Both the position numbers and the translations under genes were made by a program. Under the pieces are notes generated by a model that saw nothing but the letters and a program-made list of their open reading frames with translations, was not told where the DNA came from and searched no databases. This document shows, piece by piece, positions 22,189 through 31,407 of a stretch of DNA of 64,000 bases (the stretch's first letter is position 1; each line of letters begins with the position of its first letter). Source of the stretch: Paraplanobispora siamensis (GTDB lineage: Bacteria; Actinomycetota; Actinomycetes; Streptosporangiales; Streptosporangiaceae); the NCBI RefSeq assembly GCF_016863175.1, contig NZ_BOOJ01000012.1, positions 186,001 to 250,000 on the forward strand, written 5' to 3'.

Positions 22189-23562
22189 GTGCCGGGCTCC
22201 AGCTCGTTCCTGATCGTCGCCAACCGTCTTCCCGTCGACCGGGTGGGGGAGGACATGTGGCGGCGCAGCCCCGGCGGCCTGGTCACCGCGATCGCCCCCG
22301 TCCTGCAGCGCCGCGAGGGGGCGTGGATCGGCTGGCACGGCGCCCCGGACGAACAGCTCGACCCCTTCGACCACGACGGCATGCACCTGATCCCGGTGCC
22401 GTTGTCGGAACGCGAGGTGGAGCTCTACTACGAGGGCTTCTCCAACGCCACCCTCTGGCCGCTCTATCACGACGTGGTGGCCACCCCGGTGTACTCCCGC
22501 GTGCTGTGGGACGCCTACCGCCTGGTCAACCAGCGCTTCGCCGAGGCCGCCGCCGAAGTCGCCGCCCCGGACGCGGTCGTGTGGGTGCAGGACTACCAGC
22601 TCCAGCTCGTCCCCGCCATGCTCAGGAAGCTCCGGCCGGACCTGCGCATCGGCTTCTTCCTGCACATCCCGTTCCCGCCCGGCGAGCTGTTCCAGCAGCT
22701 GCCCTGGCGGCGCGAGCTGCTGGAGGGCCTGCTCGGCGCCGACCTCGTCGGCTTCCAGCGTCCCGGCGGCGCCTCCAACTTCATCCGGCTGTGCCGCAAG
22801 ACGCTCGGCCTGCAGTACCAGAAGCACGAGATCTACGTAGAGGACCGGGTGGTGCGAGCCGAGGCCTTCCCCATCTCGGTGGACTTCTCCGAGCTCGACT
22901 CCCTGGTCCGCGAGCCGCACATCATCGCCAGGGCGGCGGAGATCCGCCAGGAGCTGGGCGACCCCGAGCAGGTGCTGCTGGGCGTCGACCGGCTCGACTA
23001 CACCAAGGGCATCGGCCAGCGGCTGAAGGCGTTCGGGGAGCTGCTCGCCGAAGGTTCGATCAAGCCGGGCGAGGCCGTGTTCGTGCAGATCGCCACGCCC
23101 AGCCGGGAGCGGGTCGAGGAGTACATGCGGCTGCGCGACTCGATCGAGCTGCAGGTCGGCAGGATCAACGGGGAGCAGGGCGACCTGGGGCAGCAGCCGG
23201 TGCAGTACATGCACCAGTCGTACGGCCGCGACGAGCTGGCCGCGCTCTATCTGGCGGCGGACGTGATGGTGGTGACCCCGCTGCGCGACGGGATGAACCT
23301 CGTGGCCAAGGAGTACGTCTCCTGCCGCCACGACCTGCGCGGGGCGCTGGTGCTCAGCGAGTTCGCCGGGGCGGCCGACGAGATGAAGCAGGCCTTCATG
23401 GTCAACCCCTACGACATCGACGGTCTCAAGCGGACGATGCTGTCGGCGATGCGGGCCACGCCGCACGACCTGTCACGGCGGATGCGCTCGCTGCGCCGCC
23501 GGGTGTCCACCTACGACGTGGACCACTGGGCGAAGACCTTCCTGGCGGCCCTGGAGGCCTGA
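22189..23562 (+). CDS. otsA: Trehalose-6-phosphate synthase (GT20)
   Basis: A 457-residue glycosyltransferase of the OtsA family that joins UDP-glucose (or GDP-glucose) and glucose-6-phosphate to trehalose-6-phosphate. Visible signatures: [12 protein letters not shown] at the N-terminus, [43 protein letters not shown], and [16 protein letters not shown] for the nucleotide-sugar and phosphate contacts. Length is normal. The GTG at 22189 is placed 5 nt after GGAGG; the in-frame TTG 12 bases upstream overlaps that site and is rejected. No trehalose-6-phosphate phosphatase (otsB) is in the window. An inverted repeat directly precedes the ribosome binding site. Confidence 0.96.
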   Translation: MPGSSSFLIVANRLPVDRVGEDMWRRSPGGLVTAIAPVLQRREGAWIGWHGAPDEQLDPFDHDGMHLIPVPLSEREVELYYEGFSNATLWPLYHDVVATPVYSRVLWDAYRLVNQRFAEAAAEVAAPDAVVWVQDYQLQLVPAMLRKLRPDLRIGFFLHIPFPPGELFQQLPWRRELLEGLLGADLVGFQRPGGASNFIRLCRKTLGLQYQKHEIYVEDRVVRAEAFPISVDFSELDSLVREPHIIARAAEIRQELGDPEQVLLGVDRLDYTKGIGQRLKAFGELLAEGSIKPGEAVFVQIATPSRERVEEYMRLRDSIELQVGRINGEQGDLGQQPVQYMHQSYGRDELAALYLAADVMVVTPLRDGMNLVAKEYVSCRHDLRGALVLSEFAGAADEMKQAFMVNPYDIDGLKRTMLSAMRATPHDLSRRMRSLRRRVSTYDVDHWAKTFLAALEA

Positions 23563-23569
23563 CCTCCAC

Positions 23570-23669
23570 GCGCGGGCCGTACGGCGGGCGGACGGGACCG
23601 GGACCGTACGGCGGGCGGGATCAGGACTGTACGGCGGGCCGGCGGGCCGCAGGGCGCCGCCGGCCCGCC
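23570..23669. terminator. Short GTACGGCGGGC repeats and hairpin between otsA and DUF4235
   Basis: GTACGGCGGGC occurs three times between 23579 and 23639. It ends in an 11-bp inverted repeat GGCGGGCCGGC (23633-23643) / GCCGGCCCGCC (23659-23669). The position between converging genes fits a bidirectional terminator. Confidence 0.4.
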
Positions 23670-23674
23670 GCCGG

Positions 23675-23971
23675 TCAGGAGGAGACCTCCTTGGCCGCGT
23701 CCTTCAGGGCCCGCCAGGCGTTGTAGCGCTTGCGGGCGGTCCGGGCCGCCAGGATCTGCGCCACCTGCATGCCCACTCCCATCACCACGGCGTAACCGAT
23801 CGCCTCGCCCAGGCTGACCTCCAGGGAGTCGTTGTCCATCGGAGGCTTCTTGCCCGTCGCCTTCTCCCAGGCGAAGCCCAGGGTCTTCTTCGCCGCCCAT
23901 GCCGTGACGAGCCCGACCAGACCGCCGATGGCACGCCAGGCCATGTCCTGCTTTTCCTTCTCGTCGGCCAC
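23675..23971 (-). CDS. DUF4235 family small membrane protein
   Basis: A 98-residue protein of the DUF4235 family, common in actinobacteria. A first hydrophobic segment (about 10-30, AWRAIGGLVGLVTAWAAKKT), a conserved WEKATGKKPP motif in the loop, and a second hydrophobic segment (about 54-74, LGEAIGYAVVMGVGMQVAQI) are followed by a basic C-terminal helix (ARTARKRYNAW). Probably a two-helix inner-membrane protein. The function is unknown. The start is a GTG preceded by GGAGGGATC. It is divergent from valS, with 92 bp between the starts. Confidence 0.88.
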   Translation of the reverse strand: MADEKEKQDMAWRAIGGLVGLVTAWAAKKTLGFAWEKATGKKPPMDNDSLEVSLGEAIGYAVVMGVGMQVAQILAARTARKRYNAWRALKDAAKEVSS

Positions 23972-24063
23972 GATCCCTCCAGTGCGCGGTGCATAGGTCG
24001 CTTCAGATAACGAACACTAGTCTTCTCAGCGGAGAAGGGCGCGAAGCCATACCATAAGGTGGC

Positions 24064-26601
24064 ATGACGAATCAGCGACCGCGCCATGCGCCCATGCCCG
24101 AGAAACCGACTCTCGACGGCTTGGAGCGCGTATGGGTAGGCCGCTGGGAGGCCGAGGGCGTCTACCGCTTCGACCGTTCGCGCACGCGGGACGAGATCTA
24201 CTCCATCGACACCCCGCCGCCGACCGTCTCCGGATCCCTCCACGTCGGCCACGTCTTCTCCTACACCCACACCGACACGATCGCCCGCTTCCAGCGCATG
24301 CGCGGCCGTGAGGTCTTCTATCCCATGGGCTGGGACGACAACGGCCTGCCCACCGAGCGCCGGGTGCAGAACCACTTCGGCGTGCGCTGCGACCCCTCCA
24401 TCGCCTACGACCCCTCGTTCCAGCCGCCCGCCGAGCCGGGCAGGCAGCAGATCCCGATCAGCCGGCGCAACTTCATCGAGCTGTGCGAGAAGCTCACGAT
24501 CGAGGACGAGAAGGCCTTCGAGGAGCTGTGGCGGCGGCTGGGCCTGTCGGTCGACTGGTCCATGACCTACGCCACCATCGACGGCAACGCGCGGGCCGCC
24601 TCCCAGCGGGCGTTCCTGCGCAACCTCGCCCGCGGCGAGGCCTACGTGGCCGAGGCGCCCACGCTGTGGGACGTCACCTTCCGCACGGCCGTGGCCCAGG
24701 CCGAGCTGGAGGACCGCGAGTGGCCGGGCGCCTTCCACCGGATCGCCTTCACCCTGCCCTCGGGGGCCCGGGTCTGGATCGAGACGACCCGGCCCGAGCT
24801 GATCCCGGCCTGCGTGGCTCTGGTCGCCCACCCGGACGACCAGCGCTACCGGCCGCTGTTCGGCACCGCCGCCAGGTCGCCGCTGTTCGGCGTGGAGGTC
24901 CCGATCCTGGCCCACCGCCTGGCCGAGCCCGACAAGGGGTCCGGCCTGGCGATGATCTGCACCTTCGGCGACGTCACCGACGTCGTCTGGTGGCGGGAGC
25001 TCGACCTGCCCACCCGGGCGGTGATCGGCTGGGACGGGCGGCTGCTGTCCGAGGCGCCGGAGGGCGTCCCCGCGGAGCCGTACGCCGAACTGGCGGGCAA
25101 GACCGTGCACAGCGCCCGCGAGCGGATCGTGGAGCTGCTGCGCGAGTCCGGCGAGATGGAGGGCGACCCGCGGCCGGTCAAGCGGGCGGTGAAGTTCTAC
25201 GAGAAGGGCGAGCGGCCCCTGGAGATCGTCACCACCCGCCAGTGGTACATCCGCAACGGCGGACGCGACCGCGAGCTGCGCGAGGCGCTGCTGGCCCGGG
25301 GCGCGGAGCTGGCCTGGCACCCGCCGCACATGAAGGTCCGCTACGACAACTGGGTGGAGGGCCTGGCGGGGGACTGGCTGATCTCCCGCCAGCGGTTCTT
25401 CGGCGTGCCCATCCCGGTCTGGTACCCGCTGGACGCAGACGGGGAGCCCGACCGCTCCTCGCCGATCGTCCCCGAGGAGTCCACGCTGCCGATGGACCCC
25501 TCGATCGACGTGCCGCCCGGCTACACCGAGGACCAGCGCGGCAAGCCCGGCGGCTTCGCCGGCGACCCGGACGTCATGGACACCTGGGCGACCTCCTCGC
25601 TGACCCCGCAGATCGCCGCCGGGTGGGAGCAGGACGACGACCTGTTCCGGCGGGTGTTCCCGATGGACCTGCGCCCGCAGGCCCACGAGATCATCCGGAC
25701 CTGGCTGTTCTCGACCGTGGTGCGGGCGCACCTGGAGCAGGACACGCTGCCCTGGCGGCACGTGGCCATCTCCGGCTGGATCCTGGACCCCGACCGCAAG
25801 AAGATGTCGAAGTCCAAGGGCAACGTCGTCACGCCGCTGGACCTGCTGGAGCAGCACGGCTCCGACGCGGTCCGCTACTGGGCGGCCAGCGGCCGTCCCG
25901 GCACCGACACGGCCTTCGACACCGGCCAGATCAAGATCGGCCGCAGGCTGGCGATCAAGATCCTGAACGCCTCGAAGTTCGTCCTGGGCTTCGGCGGGCC
26001 GGAGCGGGGGGACGAGGCGTCCGGGGAGCCGCGGATCACCGAGCCGCTCGACCTGTCGATGCTGGCCCGGCTGGCGCAGGCGACCCGCGAGGCCACCGAG
26101 GCGTTCGAGGGCTACGACTACGCCCGCGCGCTGGAGCGGACCGAGCGGTTCTTCTGGGAGTTCTGCGACGACTACCTGGAGCTGGTGAAGGTCAGGGCGT
26201 ACGGCGACGACGACGGCGCCCGGTCGGCGCGGGAGGCGCTGCGCGAGGCGCTGGACGTCATGCTCCGGCTGTTCGCCCCGTTCCTGCCGTTCGTCACCGA
26301 GGAGGTCTGGTCCTGGTGGCGTGAGGGCTCGGTCCACCGGGCCCCCTGGCCGGAGCCGGACGGGCGGGGCGGCGACCCGGAGCTGCTGCCGGCCGTGGCC
26401 GCGGTCCTCGGCCGCGTCCGCAGGGCCAAGTCCGACGCCAAGCTGTCGATGCGCGCCGAGGTCTCCCGCCTGACCGTCGCCGGCGCCCCGGCCGGGCTGG
26501 TGCGGCAGGCCCAGGACGACCTGTGCGGCGCCGGGGCCGTCGAGGAGTTCGTCCTTGAGCCGGGAGAGGGCGAGCTGACCGTGGAGGTCGTCCTCGCCTG
26601 A
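24064..26601 (+). CDS. valS: Valyl-tRNA synthetase, archaeal/actinobacterial short type
   Basis: An 845-residue class I synthetase. It shows HIGH as SGSLHVGHVFSYTH near residue 55, KMSKS as DRKKMSKSKGNV near 580, and an editing (CP1) domain with IETTRPELIPACVALVAHPDD near 240. WDDNGLPTERRVQ near the active site and the editing-domain wording resemble archaeal ValRS more than typical bacterial ValS, and the C-terminus lacks the ~60-residue coiled coil of the latter. It charges tRNA-Val with valine and edits mischarged threonine. The ATG is the first in frame; AT-rich sequence precedes it (CATACCATAAGGTGGC). Whether this is the only ValRS of the organism cannot be told from the window. Confidence 0.93.
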   Translation: MTNQRPRHAPMPEKPTLDGLERVWVGRWEAEGVYRFDRSRTRDEIYSIDTPPPTVSGSLHVGHVFSYTHTDTIARFQRMRGREVFYPMGWDDNGLPTERRVQNHFGVRCDPSIAYDPSFQPPAEPGRQQIPISRRNFIELCEKLTIEDEKAFEELWRRLGLSVDWSMTYATIDGNARAASQRAFLRNLARGEAYVAEAPTLWDVTFRTAVAQAELEDREWPGAFHRIAFTLPSGARVWIETTRPELIPACVALVAHPDDQRYRPLFGTAARSPLFGVEVPILAHRLAEPDKGSGLAMICTFGDVTDVVWWRELDLPTRAVIGWDGRLLSEAPEGVPAEPYAELAGKTVHSARERIVELLRESGEMEGDPRPVKRAVKFYEKGERPLEIVTTRQWYIRNGGRDRELREALLARGAELAWHPPHMKVRYDNWVEGLAGDWLISRQRFFGVPIPVWYPLDADGEPDRSSPIVPEESTLPMDPSIDVPPGYTEDQRGKPGGFAGDPDVMDTWATSSLTPQIAAGWEQDDDLFRRVFPMDLRPQAHEIIRTWLFSTVVRAHLEQDTLPWRHVAISGWILDPDRKKMSKSKGNVVTPLDLLEQHGSDAVRYWAASGRPGTDTAFDTGQIKIGRRLAIKILNASKFVLGFGGPERGDEASGEPRITEPLDLSMLARLAQATREATEAFEGYDYARALERTERFFWEFCDDYLELVKVRAYGDDDGARSAREALREALDVMLRLFAPFLPFVTEEVWSWWREGSVHRAPWPEPDGRGGDPELLPAVAAVLGRVRRAKSDAKLSMRAEVSRLTVAGAPAGLVRQAQDDLCGAGAVEEFVLEPGEGELTVEVVLA

Positions 26602-26682
26602 CCGGTGACCGCCGCAGCTGTCCGGTGACCGGCACGCCGGATCGGTGACCGGCACGCCCGGTCCGTGACCGCCGCGCCGGTG
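26602..26682. repeat. About four degenerate copies of a 20-bp unit after valS
   Basis: CCGGTGACCGGCACGCCGGA-like units recur about four times between the valS stop and 26682, with substitutions in each copy. The core GGTGACCG is kept in the first three. It fills the space before the convergent sigma-factor gene; a transcription-termination role is possible. Confidence 0.6.
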
Positions 26683-26747
26683 GGAGCCTCACCGCTCCCG
26701 CCGGCGCGGCGGCCGTCCGCGTTCCCCGGCCGGCCGATCCGGAGAGG

Positions 26748-27962
26748 TCAGCTCAGTGCGGCCGCCTTGCGCAGCAGCACCGATCGTTCGCGCCGGTTGG
26801 GGCACAGCCGGGCCGCCAGCTCCAGCTCGGCGCGCGCTTCCGATCGCCGTCCGAGCCGGGCCAGCAGCTCACCGCGTACGGTCGGGACCAGATGCGAACC
26901 GGGGAGCCGGTCGGCGGCGATCAGCTCGTCCACGATGGCCAGGGCCTGCGCCGGGCCGGAGGCCATGGCGACGGCGACGGCCCGGTTGAGCTCGACCACC
27001 GGCGAGGGCGCGATCCGGCCGAGTGCCTCGTAGAGCACCACGATCCGGTCCCAGTCGGTCGCCTCGACCGACGGCGCCGACGCGTGGGTGGCGGCGATCG
27101 CGGCCTGCAGGCCGTAGGGGCCGAGGCCGCGAGCCGACGCCCTGGCCAGCGCGGCCAGCCCGCGGCGGATCGCCGAGATGTCCCACCGCCGCCGGTCCTG
27201 GTCCTCGAGCAGGATCGGCGAGCCGTCCTGGCCGGTCCGGGCCGGGAAGCGCGCGGCAGTCAGCTCGCACAACGCGAGCAGGCCGTGCACCTCCGGCTCG
27301 GCCGGTTGCAGGGCGGCCAGCGTGCGGGCCAGCCGGATGGCCTCGTACGCGAGGTCGGGGCGCAGCAGCCGGTCGCCCGACGTGGCCGTCGACCCCTCGG
27401 TGAAGATCACGTAGATGACGCTGAGCACGCCGCTCAACCGCTCCCGGCGCTCGGCCGCCGACGGCAGCTCGAACGGCACCCCGGCCGCCGCGATCGTCTT
27501 CTTGCCCCGGGTGATGCGGGCCTGCACCGTCGAGACGGGTACGAGGAACGCGCGGGCGATCTCCTCGCTGGACAGCCCGCCGACCACGCGCAGGGTCAGC
27601 GCCACCCGGGCCTCGGGGGAGAGCACCGGATGGCAGCTGACGAACATCAGCGCCAGCACGTCGTCGTCGATCCTGTCGGGATCGATTTCCTCGTCGACCG
27701 CCGCGCGGGCCGCCAGCAGGGCGTATCGGTCCTGAAGGGCGGTCCGGCGGCGGATCGCGTCGATCGCCCGCCGCCGGGCCGTGGCCATCAGCCAGCCGGC
27801 CGGATTCGCCGGAGAGGCGAGCGGCCACGACACCAGCGCCTCGGCCACCGCCTCCTGGGCCGCGTCCTCGGCCAGCTCGAAATCACCGGTGAACCGGGTC
27901 AGCGCGGCGACGATCCGCGCCGACTCGATCCGCCAGACGGCCTCGACGTCGGCCCCGCCCAT
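26748..27962 (-). CDS. ECF RNA polymerase sigma factor, ECF42 type with C-terminal extension
   Basis: A 404-residue sigma factor. Sigma-2 lies at about 10-80 (AEDAAQEAVAEAL, NPAGWLMATARRRAIDAIRR) and sigma-4 at about 105-155 (LSSEEIARAFLVPVSTVQARITRGKK). The ~240-residue C-terminal part (LSVIYVIFTEGS, LRPDLAYEAIRLARTL, VVELNRAVAVAMASGPAQAL) is the TPR-like extension of the ECF42 group. Members have no anti-sigma factor and are encoded beside DGPF/YCII-domain proteins, as here: the DGPF gene lies 43 bp upstream on the same strand. In Streptomyces the extension is needed for activity. The target promoters are likely those of DGPF genes (established for the group, inferred here). Confidence 0.93.
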   Translation of the reverse strand: MGGADVEAVWRIESARIVAALTRFTGDFELAEDAAQEAVAEALVSWPLASPANPAGWLMATARRRAIDAIRRRTALQDRYALLAARAAVDEEIDPDRIDDDVLALMFVSCHPVLSPEARVALTLRVVGGLSSEEIARAFLVPVSTVQARITRGKKTIAAAGVPFELPSAAERRERLSGVLSVIYVIFTEGSTATSGDRLLRPDLAYEAIRLARTLAALQPAEPEVHGLLALCELTAARFPARTGQDGSPILLEDQDRRRWDISAIRRGLAALARASARGLGPYGLQAAIAATHASAPSVEATDWDRIVVLYEALGRIAPSPVVELNRAVAVAMASGPAQALAIVDELIAADRLPGSHLVPTVRGELLARLGRRSEARAELELAARLCPNRRERSVLLRKAAALS

Positions 27963-28005
27963 CAGATCCGGCCGTCGCTCTCGCGCCCGGCCCGGTCCTC
28001 GGCGA

Positions 28006-28377
28006 TCACTCGTGGACCTGCGGGACCTCGTCGCTCCCGGGCACCCGCCGGACCTCGATCTTGGACCCGGGGGCCGCCGGGACCCGCTTGGCCCACTCGA
28101 TCGCCTCCTGCTTCGATGCGACGTCGAGCATGAAGAAGCCCCCGAACAGTTCCTTGGTCTCGCCGTACGGCCCGTCCGTGACCACCGGGACCTCGCCGCC
28201 GAAGTCGACCACGGCGCCCTGGCCCGGATCGTCCAGCCCTTCGGCCGCGAGGAGAACCCCCGCCTTCACCATCTCCTCGATGAACCGGTGGGTCGCGGCC
28301 ATCATCTCGTCGATGTCGGCCATCATGGCCGCGTTCGACTCGTCGGTCCCCCGCATGATCAGCAGGTACTTCGGCAT
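28006..28377 (-). CDS. YCII-related DGPF-domain protein
   Basis: A 123-residue protein with the DGPYGETKE signature (DGPF/PCG motif) near residue 67 and a ferredoxin-like fold expected from MPKYLLIMRG and the C-terminal EVRRVPGSDEVP. Such proteins are the partners of ECF42 sigma factors and may be enzymes or ligand sensors; the biochemical role is not established. The ATG is preceded by AGGAGA at good distance. It is upstream of the sigma-factor gene in the same direction, so transcription of the sigma factor probably starts in front of this gene. Confidence 0.92.
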   Translation of the reverse strand: MPKYLLIMRGTDESNAAMMADIDEMMAATHRFIEEMVKAGVLLAAEGLDDPGQGAVVDFGGEVPVVTDGPYGETKELFGGFFMLDVASKQEAIEWAKRVPAAPGSKIEVRRVPGSDEVPQVHE

Positions 28378-28608
28378 CGCGTTCTCCTCGTTTCGTCCGG
28401 CGGGGCCGTCTGCCGACCCTCGCACCCTTACGTCGAACGGGCGGCCCGCGGATCAACACGGTCCCGGAGAAATCTCTCACCGCCGGCGCCCGAACCCGCG
28501 GGCGCGACCACCATGGCCCCCGCGCACGGCACTCTGGCCCTTCCGGGCGGGTCATCGGGGGTGCGCCCGCCGTACGATCGAGGGGTCACAGGTGAGGGAG
28601 GACACGGC

Positions 28609-28683
28609 ATGCCCCCAGGATGCGGCAACTGCGACTGCCATCTGGAGGACCGGGTGATCACCCGCCCGCCGGAAGAGCGCTGA
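28609..28683 (+). CDS. Candidate 24-residue cysteine-rich micropeptide
   Basis: A short frame begins MPPGCGNCDCHLEDR and ends VITRPPEER before TGA. GGGAGGA lies about 6 nt before the ATG, one of the better ribosome binding sites in the window, and TACGAT (28572-28577) could serve as a -10 element. The CxxCxCH cluster suggests metal binding. I do not recognise a family, and such a short frame can arise by chance; the ribosome binding site plus the clustered cysteines are the only support. It lies between the divergent DGPF gene and the AI-2E transporter gene. Confidence 0.4.
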   Translation: MPPGCGNCDCHLEDRVITRPPEER

Positions 28684-28887
28684 CCCCGACCGCGATGTGG
28701 GGGGCAGGCCGGTACGGCGTCCCTCCACATCCGCTCTTCCGTATCCGCCCCTCCCGTCGGCTCCCGCGCGTTCATCCCTCCCACCCGCCCCTGCGCGTCC
28801 GCCCCTTTCGCCGGCTCCCTTCCCGCCCGTCCGCACCGGCGGGATAACGGCGCGCGTTCCGGGGCCGGGCATGACAGTCTGGAACGC

Positions 28888-30306
28888 GTGATCTCCGATC
28901 GGGAACGTCTGACGAAGTTGGTGCCGAGCACTCTGCTCCGCCTCGCCGTGTGGAGCCTGTGCCTGATCATCATCGGCTGGGCCGTCTTCTACGTCGCCCA
29001 GTTCGTGGCCGCCCTGCGCATCGTCATGCTGCCGCTGGCCGTGGCGTTCCTGCTCACCGCGCTGCTGTTCCCGGTGACCCGCAGGCTCAGGTCGGCGGGC
29101 ATGCGCCCGATATACGCCACCTGGGTCACCATGCTGTTCGCCTTCGCCGTACTGGGCGGCACCGGATGGCTCATCGGGGTACGGGCCAACGAGGAGTTCC
29201 CCCGGCTGGTCACCCAGGTCCAGGCGACCGCCAGGGAGGTGCAGGGCTGGCTGCAGACCGGCCCGCTCCACCTGCAGCCGACCCAGATCAGCGAGTGGAT
29301 CGACCGGATCGCGGGACAGATCACCCAGCAACAGCAGCAGATCACCCAGACGGTCCTCACCGGCGCCACCGTGGCGCTGGAGGTGCTGGCCTCGATCGTC
29401 CTGCTGCTGTTCGTCACGTTCTTCCTGCTCAAGGACGGCGACCGGATCTGGGCCTGGTTCCTCAAGGCGTTCGGCTCGGCCACACCCCGGGTGGACCGGG
29501 CCGGGCGGGCCGCCTGGGTGACGCTCTCGCACTACGTGCAGGGCACCGTGGCGGTGGCGGCGGTGCACGGTGTGATCATGGGCATCGTGCTCGCGGGGAT
29601 GGGCGTGCCGCTCTGGGCGCCCCTCGCGGTGCTGATCTTCCTGGCCAGCTTCATCCCGATCGTCGGGATCTTCTTCGCCGGGGCCGTCGCCACGCTGGTC
29701 ACCCTCGGCGCCAAGGGCCCGATCTACGCGCTGATCTTCGTGGGCATCCTGGTGGTCGAGCAGCAGCTGGAGAACCACGTGCTGCAGCCGCTGATCGTCG
29801 GCCGGGCGCTGAGCTTCCACCCGCTGGCGATCATCCTGGTGCTGGCCGCGGGCGGCATCGTCGCCGGCATCGCCGGCGCCGCGGTGGCGGTGCCGATCGC
29901 CGCGGTGATCTACCGGGCGCTGCCCGAGCTGACCGGCGACCCACCGGCCCCGCTGCCCCCGGGACAGTCGGCGCGCGAGCTGGAGCCCGGCCCTCCGGAC
30001 GCCGACACTCCCGGCCCCGGACCCGAGGGTCCCGGGACGACGCCGGAGCCTCCGAAGGAGACGCCGGGAGCGTCCGCGACCCCCGCCCCCGCCCCCGCGA
30101 CCCCCGATCCGGCGGGTCCCGGGGCGGCGTCCGGCTCCCCGGACACGGCGTCCGGGACTCCCGGCGCGGTGTCCGGCTCCCCGGGCGCGGCGCCCGCGGC
30201 TCCGGAGGCGGCCTCCGGCTCCCCGGGTACGGCGCCCGCCGCCTCGGGGACGGCCTCCGGGAGCCTCGCCACCCCCTCCGCGGGCTCCCGTTCGCCGGGT
30301 GAATAG
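28888..30306 (+). CDS. AI-2E family transporter
   Basis: A 472-residue polytopic protein of the AI-2E exporter / UPF0118 family. Membrane segments lie near residues 20-75 and 80-105; an amphipathic region (about 105-165) includes a Gln-rich stretch (ITQQQQQITQ); then the C-terminal membrane cluster has the family motif LASFIPIVGIFFAGAVATL and VEQQLENHVLQPLIVGRALSFHPL. Residues ~355-472 are a Pro/Gly/Ser/Ala-rich tail with repeated SGSPGTA-type units that is not part of the family domain. Family members export small molecules or act as Na+/H+ antiporters; substrate unknown. GTG start without a clear Shine-Dalgarno. The 204 bp upstream (28684-28887) hold pyrimidine-rich imperfect repeats and nothing coding. 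Confidence 0.9.
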   Translation: MISDRERLTKLVPSTLLRLAVWSLCLIIIGWAVFYVAQFVAALRIVMLPLAVAFLLTALLFPVTRRLRSAGMRPIYATWVTMLFAFAVLGGTGWLIGVRANEEFPRLVTQVQATAREVQGWLQTGPLHLQPTQISEWIDRIAGQITQQQQQITQTVLTGATVALEVLASIVLLLFVTFFLLKDGDRIWAWFLKAFGSATPRVDRAGRAAWVTLSHYVQGTVAVAAVHGVIMGIVLAGMGVPLWAPLAVLIFLASFIPIVGIFFAGAVATLVTLGAKGPIYALIFVGILVVEQQLENHVLQPLIVGRALSFHPLAIILVLAAGGIVAGIAGAAVAVPIAAVIYRALPELTGDPPAPLPPGQSARELEPGPPDADTPGPGPEGPGTTPEPPKETPGASATPAPAPATPDPAGPGAASGSPDTASGTPGAVSGSPGAAPAAPEAASGSPGTAPAASGTASGSLATPSAGSRSPGE

Positions 30307-30342
30307 GGAATCGCCGCAGCACAACAGGTAACGTTCTCCGTC

Positions 30343-30897
30343 GTGACCCGTTCGACCATCACCACACCTCCGCCCGGAGCGACGCTCCCCGAGCCGCTGC
30401 CCGGCGCGCCCGCGCCCGGCGCCGCACTCGGATCCCACTACAGCCGCTGCTTCGGCTGCGGCGACCGGCACCCGACCGGCCTGCACCTGTCGGCCGTCAC
30501 CCCCGACGGGGTCTCGGTGAGCGCCGAGTTCGTCGTGGGGGAGGCGCACCAGGGCGCTCCGGGACTGGCGCACGGCGGCGTGCTGGCCGCGGCGATGGAC
30601 GAGGTCATCGGCATGTCCGTCTGGCTGTTCCAGCGTCCCTACGTCACCGGGCGGCTGGAGACCGACTATCTGGCGCCCGTCCCGGTGGGCACCACGCTGC
30701 ACCTGCGCGCCTGGTGCACCGGCATGTCCGGCAGGAAGGCATATCTTGAAGCCGAGGGCCGGATCGGGGCGCCGGACGGCCCGGTCGCCGTGCGTGCCGC
30801 CGCGCTCTTCATCGAGGTCGGCATGGAGCACTTCGCCAAGCACGGTGACGCCCAGACCATCCTCGACGAGCACCATGATTACGAGGTGAACCCGTGA
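30343..30897 (+). CDS. PaaI-type hotdog-fold thioesterase
   Basis: A 184-residue hotdog-fold protein. After a Pro-rich N-terminus, [14 protein letters not shown] is followed by [21 protein letters not shown], the PaaI/4HBT HGG motif, and by the paired strand [20 protein letters not shown]. It probably hydrolyses acyl-CoA esters; the physiological substrate is unknown. The stop overlaps the dut GTG by 4 bp. This PaaI-dut coupling is the start of the conserved block that runs through DUF3159. The gene starts 36 bp after the AI-2E transporter stop with a GTG. Confidence 0.88.
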   Translation: MTRSTITTPPPGATLPEPLPGAPAPGAALGSHYSRCFGCGDRHPTGLHLSAVTPDGVSVSAEFVVGEAHQGAPGLAHGGVLAAAMDEVIGMSVWLFQRPYVTGRLETDYLAPVPVGTTLHLRAWCTGMSGRKAYLEAEGRIGAPDGPVAVRAAALFIEVGMEHFAKHGDAQTILDEHHDYEVNP

Positions 30898-31337
30898 CCC
30901 ACCAGGTAGAGGTGCTGATCCACCGGCTCGACGCCGGCCTGCCCCTGCCGTCCTACGCGCATCCGGGCGACGCGGGCGCCGACCTGTACGCCGCCGAGGA
31001 CGTCGAACTGCTCCCCGGCGAGCGGGCGAGCGTGGGCACCGGCGTGGCCATCGCCCTGCCCGACGGATACGCCGCGTTCGTGCACCCGCGTTCGGGCCTG
31101 GCGGTCAAGCACGGGGTGACGCTGGTCAACGCCCCCGGCACCGTCGACGCCGGTTACCGGGGGGAGATCAGGGTGACACTGATCAATACCGATGCCAAGG
31201 AGGCGGTGCGGCTGCGCAGGGGCGACCGCGTCGCGCAACTGGTGATCCAGAAGGTGGAGAAGGCGGCGTTCTACGAGGTGGACCGGCTGCCCGGATCGGC
31301 GCGCGGCGCCGGCGGGTTCGGTTCCACGGGCCGCTGA
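30894..31337 (+). CDS. dut: dUTP diphosphatase
   Basis: A 147-residue trimeric-type dUTPase that converts dUTP to dUMP and PPi, preventing uracil incorporation. The five motifs are present: [12 protein letters not shown] (I), [20 protein letters not shown] (II-III, with catalytic Asp in [10 protein letters not shown]), [13 protein letters not shown] (IV) and the C-terminal [11 protein letters not shown] (V, P-loop-like arm). Length is normal. GTG start overlaps the thioesterase stop (GTGA), indicating coupling. Followed by DUF3710, OB-fold and DUF3159 genes in the order seen in M. tuberculosis (Rv2697c to Rv2693c). Confidence 0.97.
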   Translation: MTHQVEVLIHRLDAGLPLPSYAHPGDAGADLYAAEDVELLPGERASVGTGVAIALPDGYAAFVHPRSGLAVKHGVTLVNAPGTVDAGYRGEIRVTLINTDAKEAVRLRRGDRVAQLVIQKVEKAAFYEVDRLPGSARGAGGFGSTGR

Positions 31338-31407
31338 GGGGAAGCGGGCAGGGTGTGGCCCGCCGGCCGAGGGGCCGCCAGTCAATCGTTCAAGGAGCGT
31401 GAGGAAG

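Noticed and set aside
28428-28973. 181-codon minus-strand frame beside the micropeptide
   Set aside because: Overlaps the AI-2E transporter start antisense and shows no conserved features.
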